Assembly (NCBI RefSeq): GCF_037975245.1 | Contig: NC_092578.1 | Span: forward strand, 3,493,001 to 3,557,000 | Length of the DNA stretch: 64,000 nucleotides | Direction of reading: 5' to 3' | Source: Apostichopus japonicus | Taxonomy: Eukaryota; Echinodermata; Holothuroidea; Aspidochirotida; Stichopodidae | The notes under the pieces: generated by a model | Databases searched by the model: none | Told to the model about the DNA's origin: nothing | What the model saw: only the letters and a program-made list of their open reading frames with translations | Program-made: the position numbers and the translations under genes | Shown: positions 22,136 to 33,273 of the stretch, one piece after another | How the letters are laid out: the number at the start of each line of letters is the position of its first letter | Position numbering within the stretch: position 1 is the first letter of the stretch

Positions 22136-24162
22136 TATTACTAGTTTTTTAAACAATTAATGAATACGAATATAAAAGGGAAGACGAAATCGTTGATTGC
22201 GAGTCTTCTACGTACAACACTTCCTTGACACTGTATCCTATCAATATATACCCGAGTCCCGAGTACATCACACATAGTCAACGTTGGCTCCATTATAGAT
22301 ACACTAAAAGGATATAAACAAAGACATTTTATTCAGAGTTTACTACACTGCCAATATAAAACAAAAATAAATCAATAATAAAAATATAAAAAATAATAAT
22401 ATCGACATTTTAAAGCAAACAATATATTTTTGAATCCCTCTAACATGTACAACAAAAAAATGTGTGATGAACATTGACGGAGATGAGTTTTGTACAACGT
22501 ACGCCTACTAGGCAGATACTATTAATAGATAATTAGTCACAGGATACATGATAACAACTCCTCGGTCTGAACCTCTGAGGCAAGTCGTGCTCATGACATT
22601 TTCTACGAGGGCCAGAGATAGATATTCTTTAGGAGTGAAGGGTGCCGTCAGAGACTCAGTTTTTTTTCTATAGTCCGCTGAAAGAACAGATCTCTGTGAA
22701 TCTTGCTATTATATGAGTTTGAGTTTTAAAAATGTTACTGCATATCCATCATTGCATTCGAAAGCTTACTAAGTTGGTAAGCCTACAGTTTGGCTGGAAT
22801 TTGTGGTATGAAATACCGTGACAGACAGTCTACTTGCCGAAAAGTTTTGGAGGTTTCTTTCAAATCTCTCCTCGGCCTTCCATTATCCATGGCACTATAC
22901 CTTGTCAAACACTATTGGGTATTAAATTTCTTCAATAATGGATCAAAAATAATATTGCTCGAAATTAGATTTTTGTCTTTGAGATGGTTTATAAGTCTGA
23001 GGCTTTATAGTACACTTTACTCAAACCTTCTAAGGTTACGTTATTTAGCTCATCAGCATTGGGGGGAAATGTCAAAACGTGATTTCTATAGGCAAGGTAG
23101 TCTTGTTCAAGACCCTGGCATTCTGCTGTTACTTTGCCTGTTACAATTAATATGAGTGCGCCCTTACTTCCTGTTTCGATAAACTACCAAAACCTGTAAT
23201 TCCCAGGCCCGACATGCAGATATGTGGAAGGGCGCCCTCAGTTAGTGTTATAATTCGACGATATTTATATATATATAATGAACGTCTTTACCAAATAGGC
23301 GAAGCAAAATACTGTCGAACGATGCTATAGCAAAGAGGCGTTGCCTACCCATCGAAGCATAACAAAAGAGAAATTAATAAAAAGGTCCATAATGAAATAA
23401 CGATATAGATTACACACAGTAAACCGTGGACACAAAATATAAAGTGGTCAACAGGTTCGTAGATTCCGCTGCCCAGTATTTGTGATACTATCGTTGCTTG
23501 TATTTATATACAGGCGGACTCAAAGACTGGTTCTAATTAGATAAAGGCTTAAGTGAATGCCACCGAGCAACAATTAGACAAGATGCACATGGGTAAGTGC
23601 AATACTAATCAAAGAAAATATGTTCATTATCAGCTGAGGCGAAATTAATTTACAGTTTCGACTTAACACATCTGTTATGTCGTATAGACTTAGACGTCGC
23701 TGCAGTTATAGGCATATATAGGCTATATATACATGAAACATCAATAACCTATAATGTAATTGTCTAAAATGCCTTATGTGTAATTCGATATATGTTACAT
23801 AAATACAATAATATTATGACAATTAACGTACGATTGAACAAAAAAGATATTCGACGGATTTATAGGCAGACTCTACTGATGGTAGTTAAATTTCACGGCA
23901 TGGCACGTTCCTCACATTCGAATACAAAAATAAACTTTAGTCCGAGAACTTTCAACATGATACTGTACAAAGCGCCTTTTCTCGCATATATTGAGAACCC
24001 CAATCGTGAGTTTTAAGTAATAATGGATGTCTATAGCAATTTTGACCGAATTTGGTCAGCAAACGTGTAGTTTTCGGTGTCTATCTATATATGTTTCTTC
24101 AGCTAGCTGAATGAAACTGCCTTGTCCAGAGACAAGAAATCAATCTTAACAATATATATATA
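22136..24162. other. Divergent intergenic region upstream of PTTG1IP
   Basis: Holds the presumed 5' UTR and promoter of PTTG1IP (just right of 22135) and upstream DNA of the cholinesterase-like gene. No TATA box or bounded element could be assigned. A 121-codon plus-strand frame at 22790-23155 has no family resemblance or splice signals. Confidence 0.4.
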
Positions 24163-26315
24163 TGGTCAATTCCATGATAAGGTCAACATCATACCAAAAA
24201 TATTTAAAATCATTGTACATTAAAATTGTATAAGATTCCAATAAATAGAATACTTGTAGTTACTACCCCCCGAAAAATCATTTGTTTAATTATTGGGTCA
24301 GTAATAACAAATGGTTCCCGTAGTAACTAATTTATGAAAAATACAGTGAAATTTCATTTTGTGCAGATTTGTACATAGTAATCATAGGTATCATCAGTTT
24401 TTTGGACTAATTTATTTGCTATAGCATAGTGCTCACTTAATAGCTTCAATTTTTTCGACATCAAGGCATTAGACAACAGTGGTGAATTGAAAACACCCTT
24501 GATTTACTGTCACGCGAGTCACAAAAATGACTGTTTTTTTTCCTCCTTGCCTGCACAATAGTTTTACTCCAAATAATGAATATCAAGTCTTCACATAGAT
24601 ACCAAAAGGATTACTGAATTTTCCTTTCCAGAAGATATTCAAATTTTGCGGAAAATCACCCTTTACGAAGGTCACGCAAGTCACGTCACGCGAGTCACGT
24701 CAATTCAAGATAGTGTTTCTACCTATTTACTGTGTGTTGGAATAATTATAATATAGTGCTCACTTAATAGCTTCAATTTTTTCGACATCAAGGCATTAGA
24801 TAACAGTGGTGAATTGAAAACACACGCGATTTACTGTCACGCGAGTCACAAATTGACTGTTTTTTTTTCTCCTTTCCTGCACAATAGTTTTACTCCAAAT
24901 AATGAATATCAAGTCTTCACATAGATACCAAAAGGATTATTGAATTTTCCTTTTCAGAAGATATTCAAATTTTGCGGAAAATCACCCTTTACGAATGTCA
25001 CGCGAGTCACGTCACGCGAGTCATGAAGATAGTGTTTCTACCTATTTACTGTGTGAAAATTACAGGGATGTTATAGTTTGATGAATGAATCACTGATTAA
25101 AGATATCATATATGCATTCCCCTTTAATTAGGCAACTTGAATAATATGGGCACACTTAATTAAACTAATTATGAATTAAAATTCATGAAAATTATTATTC
25201 GCAATATAATGCCTATTTTATCACCAAATTTGGAAAGTTAGCACGTGTCACTGATTTTTTAGTAATATACAAAACACAATCTATATTAGTATCTGGCAAT
25301 GCCATGTGCTATGACTTGACAACCTTAAGGTTAACTGCTCAATCATTCCCAAAATCATATGAGCGAATGTATCTTCTCAAATATTACACTTTTGGTTTAT
25401 TCAAATATGACAAATGAGAATGGTAATTTGAATCACATTTTGATAGATGTTTCTTCTATAACTTTCAAATGAGTGACTTCAACAGACTAAATAGTGTTAT
25501 AAATATTAATTGACAAGATATATTGCCTGAACAACTGTATTACCCATACAGTATATTACCTACTGTCTGCAGTCATTAGGGTAAGTCGGGGACATTAATT
25601 TTGATAGATGTTTCTTCTATAACTTTCAAATGAGTGACTTCAACAGACTAAATATTGTTATAAATATTAATTGACAAGATATACTGCCTGAACAACTGTA
25701 CTACCCATACAGCATATTACCTACTGTCTGCAGTCATTAGGGTAACTCGGGGACATTAATATACCATCTGGACATTCCCAAGGGAAGTACCTTTTGGACA
25801 CTTTCTAGACCAATGAATGTTATATTTCACTATGCAAGATCTATACCTTCGATTCACTACTGCATTTGGGCTAGAACTATCCGAAAAGTGAACTCGTCAC
25901 GTGAGTCACGTTTTCTTGTCACGCGAGTCACAAAACATCTTCATCGTAATTTTCATGCGTTACAAATTTTTTCAAAGTTGCATAGCAATTGAGGTAGAGG
26001 TGTTTTTCTACTTTGGTATGATTATAAAAAGTTATTGGTAACATTTCAATAAAACATAAGAAATCGAACATTTGTGTGTGCATTCTCATTTTTGCTAATA
26101 GTAACTGTCACGCGAGTCACGTTTAGTTTTTCGCCAATTTCATCCCCAATATTTGAGGTATAAATATGTTTTCTCTACTGATGTAAGCATTAAGGCGTAT
26201 CTTCACTGACTACATGAATGCTTTTCTCCCAGGTAATTTTTTTTATTTGTTTAATGATATCAAATAGAGAGGAATTTTAGTAAAAATGTCACGCGAGTCG
26301 CCACGGAATTGACCA
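24163..26315. mobile_element. 2.15-kb non-autonomous DNA transposon with TIRs and repeated 14-bp motif
   Basis: The ends are inverted repeats: TGGTCAATTCCATGA at the left and, in reverse complement, TGGTCAATTCCGTGGC at the right. Both are flanked by TATA, a possible target-site duplication in A+T-rich DNA. Inside are two direct duplications (about 24428-24754 with 24755-25060, and 25440-25600 with 25602-25762). There are also ten copies of GTCACGCGAGTCAC or one-base variants, at 24509, 24671, 24685, 24836, 24997, 25011, 25896, 25918, 26107 and 26288. No transposase frame is present. The superfamily cannot be named. The right end lies about 390 bp upstream of the cholinesterase-like start codon. 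Confidence 0.75.
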
Positions 26316-26705
26316 TATAGATATATATAGATATATTTATCAGGTAAACGACTATAGGCCTATGCACTATATTCTTTATCTCTGCAGAGTTCCCTCCGTA
26401 TTCTCTCAGCCCCCTAGTGTATAGGATGTATAACTAGCTCTGATCTGACCACAAACCTCAACCGCCATTTAGTTAGGCCTGCCTCCACAAACAGAAAGAA
26501 GGACACATGTTTGATAAATCAGTGAATGTGGAAAATAAAATATGAAGATGAGTTACAGCAAATGATGACAACTATAGCGTGTTGTCTGTGTAGATAGAAA
26601 TTATATTTCCTTTCCATTTTTCTTAGTATTTATCATAAATACAGGTATATTTTAGAAGGAACATTTTCTCCGAAAAGACAATTTTTTTCTTTCAATTTCA
26701 TGCAG

Positions 26706-27070
26706 TTATGTTACTACTGTGGCCGGGGTTAGCATTGTTTTTGGGGACGGCCCATGCCCTATTCGATCCCATCATTGAAACAGAGAATGGAATAATTCGT
26801 GGGAGAGTTGAAGAGTTTTCTAAAAAAAATCTCAGGCAATCGGGTTCGGTTGAAGTTTACCTCGGAATACCCTATGGAAAACCACCAATCGGAGAGAGAC
26901 GGTTTAGACCAGCAGAACCGGTAGAACCATGGACGGAGGATCTCAATGCTACCAGGACTCCACCTTCTTGTCCTCAAAATGTCCCAGCGTTTTATGAACA
27001 TTTAATTGACGACGCTGCAGGTTTCTCCGAGGACTGTCTTTACCTTAATGTATTTGTACCGCATAATATT
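26706..27070 (+). CDS. Cholinesterase-like exon 1 (start, signal peptide, first disulfide)
   Basis: A pyrimidine-rich tract and CATGCAG at 26705 suggest that this exon follows a 5' UTR intron; ATG is at 26708, two bases in. MLLLWPGLALFLGTAHA is the signal peptide. EVYLGIPYGKPPIGERRF and SEDCLYLNVF are family motifs. The donor is ATT|GTGAGT, phase 0. Confidence 0.9.
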
Positions 27071-30000
27071 GTGAGTATATACGCTTTTCACAATTTATAA
27101 ATATATATTTGCATATATATATATATATATATATATGTGTTGTGCAATCTCCTAATCAAGTTTTGACTTAAAATGAATCAAATTATGTATTAAATAATGC
27201 ATTAAATGCATTTTATGACAAGACCGATTTCCATGTAATAAACGATAGTTGCAGAATACAATAAAAGTCTTAAAACTTCTCGCTAATCGCCCAAAGAAGT
27301 TTGTAGGGTCGCCAAAATTCGAAAGAAAAGGAAATTGTCGATATTATTTGTGAGAAAAAAAAAGGAGAATTCTTTAACATAAATTACTTCACAAGTTGCA
27401 AACTGTAATTGTATAACGGTGTTACATTTCGCAACTAGTGACCCTTTATCATATCAAACTAAACTCTTAAATATAATTAAGGCGATCTGATCCTCCCCGT
27501 ATACCCCTTCCCCATGGCGTAGGTGAAAAGTTTGGTCACCAAGCAACACAGTTGGATCACCAGGAATTCATGGTACCTTTTACCGCACGACCACTAAGTA
27601 TGACAGAAATGTACCAAATTATGAAATCAAAACATTGTTTTACATCTATTTTCTTCTTTCACATATACCTTATCCTGTAGGATGCGAATGCGACAGTCAT
27701 GGTTTTCATTCATGGCGGAGGGTTTACTCTAGGAAGCAGTTCTGACATTGAATACAACCCTGTTCCACTTGCCGTGCTGGGTGATGTGATAGTTGTTACC
27801 ATCAATTACAGGTTAAGTGTATTCGGTTTCTTTACGACAGGTGAGTCTATATATACATCACTGAGAGGATTAAAGGGTGTGAAGACTCGCGCATAAAGAA
27901 ACGTCTCATGCCGGTAATCTGACCTAGTTTCGAATGAGGTGTAACAGAAGTGTTAGACACCACCACCATCGATCCCATGAAAATACACACACAGCTTGCT
28001 ACCGTCGGTAATTAGACACTTTAGTGTACAGTCAATACATACAGCTATACGGTCAATACCCACAACAGTGTACATAGCAGCGTGGACATCTCAGGTCTAG
28101 ATAAAAGATAACAAGGTATCACGTTTCATTACTGTCTGCATTTTGTAGCAACAAGAAGAAAACATCATTTGCAAGCAACGGAAAGTTAACTTTTTCAGAG
28201 CGCGGCACGCGGTTTGGGGCGAGTCTTCAATGCCTTTAAAACGTACTTTAAAGAAAGGTAAAGATATCTACATGTGGGATCCTGACGTAACAGCGGAACA
28301 CATACTGACATGACATCCGTCAAAATGGACACGTCGACGACACGACAATAGTACCCGGGCAGATCATGGACGGTGGAGGGATGGTTGGTGGGGGTGGGGG
28401 TGGGGGTTGGTGGTGGTGGGGGGCTCAACCTGGGGCTCCCGGTCATGTGCCGTGTTTCAAGGGAAACCACAAAGGATAGCCTATCTACTTCATGTTTGTT
28501 AATAGCTATAAATGTACATCATTAGTAATGATACAATTTCAGCTTAGCCAATAGGAGGCATGCAGGAATAGCTCATATAAACTACAAACATGACCAATTG
28601 CATTGTTGATCGTTAGTGGTAAATGTACACAGCATATAGGTACGTGTACATTTATTAGAAGAATAAAGACCCAGTATTTAAACAGCACATGCACGTACCG
28701 TAAGTATAGTTTTAAAATTGTCCAAACTTGGTCAGATTTCATACAAATCGGACACCGATATAATGCTGGCTGGAGGACAGTGCACGCACTGAATTCCCAT
28801 ACCGTGTCGGGCCTAATGTCGAACGTTTAGCTACCCTTTAATTCTTCAATGTCGATTCAACATGCATCAATGATCTATTTTGCGAGCCAAATTTGCTCGC
28901 AGTCGTAGTCCATTAGTTGGGTTTTGCTTTATTACGGAAAATATGGAAAATGAGATTTCGTTCGGCTCTTCGGGTTTTGTAATAACTTAATAGCCTCTAT
29001 ATAGGCAGATGCCTTTCGTAAAACAAAGCGTCATATATAATTAAAATGCTATATTCTTCTTGATTTCGTTATTTCAGGAGATTCTGCTATACCTCCAAAC
29101 TTAGCAGTAAGTGATCAGCGTCTAGCTCTGCAATGGGTCAGTGAGAATATTAAAGGTATAATATACCAACGAATTGAATTTGATTTTCTATATTAATATT
29201 TCCATCTTTCCATTTTTCTTGATTGCATAACGTCAATGAGAAGTATAAGTACTTCTAGAAACGACGTCGAAACTATGTTATATCACTTTATATTAAATCG
29301 CCCCGTGGATTTTCATAATGCTTTTATACAGATTAAAATCGATACTAAGTTGTATAGTATACTGATAAATATTGAAATAAAAAAATTAAAAAATAATTTT
29401 GCATTCATGTTTTGATTTAGCTTTCGGTGGAGACCCACAGAAGATCACATTGTTTGGACAAGGTTCAGGCGCTGTATGCGTTGGATGGCACATGCTTACC
29501 GACGGAAGTCGCCAGTTCTTCCAGAGAGCCATTATGCAGGTGACCAGTTTTGTTGTTTTTTATGGCATGTTTTTCTTCTCCAACTTAACGGTAACATAGC
29601 TTATACTGACTCAATGTGCACTAGGTACGTACGTTTTCTTACCACCAGTGACCACGAAAAACATGTGCGGTGCAAATATTGGCAATAAGCTACAGGGACA
29701 TGTATACGCTGGTGTGACGTCATTCCACCGCAAAGATAATACGTGAGCGCGTTGAATTCCTTGCGCCGCTAGATCTGTGTCGAGTGTGATATATAGGGAA
29801 GAACTTACACGCAGTACACAAGCCCGTTTATCATCTTCCGAATTTGGTTAATATTTAGGACAAATAGACGTAAATCAGCAGAGATTACCTCTAGCTATAC
29901 GTGAACCAATCATTAGGAGGTAGGGAGACTTCGTTTTGTTATGGTTAGCAAACTAGACTACACTGCAGCAGGGCCCAACAGTAAGTTTTGAGAGCGTGGT

Positions 30001-33000
30001 GGCCAATTGGCTAAGGCGTCGGACTCGTGATCCAAGGATTGCTGGTTCGAGTCCTGCCTATAGTTCATTACGTTGTGTCCTTGGGCAAGATGCTTTATCT
30101 CAATTGCCTCTCTCCACTCCACTCAGGGGTTAAATGGGTACCTGTGAGGTAATTTGTCATTGGGCACAGTACATAACTGCTGCCGACTGGAGGGATTGTC
30201 TCTGGGACAGGTTATCATTGACCAGGGGTAATATAACGTATGTAAAGCGCTTTGAGACCTATCGCTGGTGTAAAGCGCTAAATAAATATATAATATATCT
30301 AGCCTAGCTCTAGCATAAGTACTAGAATTAGTAGTACAACTATACCTCTAACAGAATTGTTGAAATCGTTGAAAATGTAGAAATGTACATTTCTATATAG
30401 GTAAATAACTGTACAAATTTATACTTTTCTCCCCCTACTAAGCTGACTCAATTCGTACTCGTTTGGTGGCAAAGTTGTTATATAGCTCTCTTTAAGATAT
30501 ATTCTATAGGTATAAATGTAAGCCAGATACAGCTAACGCCTTAAAGGGGCCACCTTATTAGTTTCTTGATGTGATAATTGCATGCCAATCTTTGAAGTTG
30601 GCCCAGCTTTGTTACTGATTATTGCAAAAAAAGGGAATATATTCTTTGGATCATTGCTTCCATTGGTAACAATTTGTTGTAAAAACAAGGCTTGTCCAAT
30701 GAGAGTTCACTCTCCGTCTGTCTGTAAAGACGACATCAAACAAACAAGTAATTAGAAATCCCAGCAGGGGTGACACAACAGGTCCCTGGTACAATAAACA
30801 AGGGGGAAAACAAGGCTTTAAACTGTCAAGAAATATATACTTTTGATCATGCTTCCAGAACCCCAGTAGGCCAGTACAATAAACAAGGGACCACGCCATA
30901 CAATTACCATTTTTGACATGCTGGGATTGGCTTTGTCACAATTCTACGGATCACGACAGCTATTAATATGAACTTTAATTGGACTGTAGGCTCTAAACCC
31001 TCGGGTCTTTTGTCGACTATATAGTTATTACAGAGAGCATTCCGTGTCGAAGTTGTCATTTTACCAATGCTTTTCTTTATAGCTTTTGCGAACTGTTTAT
31101 CGTTTGGATAAAAATCCATCGATTTATGTACACAGTGTGAGGTGACAATTGTTACTAAAGCGAGTTTTATGCTGCAGCTCAAAACTAAACCATAGTCTTT
31201 ATTAAAGCAGTGTAGTTTCACATAAACAAACCGTCCCGAGGAAGTTGATGTCAGCTATATATAAACCTTCTAATATTAACTCTGGTTGATTTCATTACAG
31301 AGTGGCTCGCCTCTTCTCGTTCGGGCGACTTTACCTTCAATGGACCAGATAAACGAGCGAGCCCTGACCCTCGCGAATCTTGCTAATTGTAGCCCCCCTG
31401 TTCCTCAGAATACATCTTACATCGCAGAATGTCTACGTAGTAAGACCGTCGAAGAACTTCTCGATCTACAAGAAGCTGTAAGAGAAGTTCTCAAACTCTT
31501 TTTTTATAACAATCTGTATTGGATCATAAATATGAGTCATTCTACTGTATTTGTGGTCAAAGTAGGCACCCCCCCCCCCACTCCCCGCTTCGTTATAATG
31601 AAGGAGGTATACCTGCAACTCTCTATTTAAAAAAAAAAACAACCTTTGAATAAAAAAAATAAAAAAAAACAATGTTGAGAAGTTAAAGGCGCTAGCATTA
31701 TAGAAGCCAGGAAACTCAACATCCATGAGAGAACCGGCGGTTGGTTCGATCGAAATAAAACTTTAAACCAGACGACTTTTTCCACATGCATATGTAAATA
31801 TTTTGCATATATATGGCTGCTTCCAAGTATATATGATTATTATATGATTATTAAAATTGGTTTTTGATGTTGTAACATTCAAATGGAGGAAGATTAAGAC
31901 CACTCCCAGAGGCCCAGGGACGATCTTCGACAAAAGTTCATGTCCCTACATAAATCATTCGGGGGAATTTAGATCCCCCTTATACACCTCACCTTTGAAA
32001 TCCTGTGCATTTCACTGCGATTGCTCCCTCCTCCGGAGGAGGCCACCCCGCCCTATGTGGTCAATAAATAAGACAATTAGTATCATCTTTGGCTGGTTTC
32101 CACACAGGCAGATGCTTTCTATATTGGTATAAACATTTGGTTACCATCGTTCGATGGGGATTTTTTCGAACAAGATATCCCTGACCTGTTGGAGAGTGGA
32201 GCTTACAGTGACACAGACTTACTTATAGGTTCAAACGACGATGAAGGCGCCTTCGTCACTTTTAGGAGATTGGGGGATGTCACCGATCGACCTTTCATCA
32301 CAGAGACCCAGTTCAACAGTCTGACGCTTGGCGCTGAAACAAATCTGTTGGTTTCTGGCCTCCAGAAAATCATCTACAATAACGGGAAGCAAGATGAAAG
32401 CTGGAACTACGAAGAAGCGACATCGGATGTACTGGGGGATTTAAATTACATTTGTAACATCACGTCCTTTGCGCGACAGGTTGCAGCAGCAGGAAGCAAG
32501 GTTTATATGTATAGTATGACCCAAAAACCCGTTCAATCCATTTTCAACGTATCATGGCTAGGCCAACGGGCCGGACACGCTGAAGATCTCCAGTTCGTCT
32601 TTGGACTGCCCTTCTTTGCCAGGGGTGCCTGGACTTACGAGGAACTGAAGATTTCATACTACGTTATCCGAATGTGGACAAATTTTGCCAAATCTGGGTG
32701 AGTGAGTAGTCGTTGTATCAATGAAAACAGAAATATTACATAAATGTTGCAATGACATACTGTGAACACTGTGTGGAAACCATGAAACGACCAGGTGGGG
32801 GGGGGGGGCGCAACCACGCAAACTTCTGGTGGGAGGGGATCTCTATCGTCCTCAGAATACCACCCCCCCCCCTCTGACATACAGAATATTACAATATAAA
32901 TCCTTATGTACAATGAATAAATATATAAAGTGTATGCATACGGTACAACCTAAACATAGCTAAGGAGTTTCTTATATAGGCAACCTCATTTGCACCAAAC

Positions 33001-33233
33001 ATTTAAAAGTGGAGGAGCCACCGTTCCCCTTTGACCCATCTTTTGCACGACATAACGTCTTAGTCCGCCACTCATCCCCCCCCCCCCCTCATGCCGACTC
33101 ATTGTAAAAAAAATATATTGTGGTCGCACCCTGGTATAGTGACAATTGGAAGTTTCAACCGAACATGTGAAACTTGAATATGCACATAGGTTTAATACGA
33201 TAAAGCGTTAGTATAATTTGATATCGGAATTCT

Positions 33234-33273
<40 letters not shown>

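Noticed and set aside
22790-23155. 121-codon plus-strand frame as a small gene
   Set aside because: Leu-rich, without recognisable domain, splice signals or codon pattern; probably chance in open DNA.
29992-30064. Functional tRNA gene
   Set aside because: A and B boxes are present, but the body continues as a SINE and no complete acceptor stem or cloverleaf was apparent.
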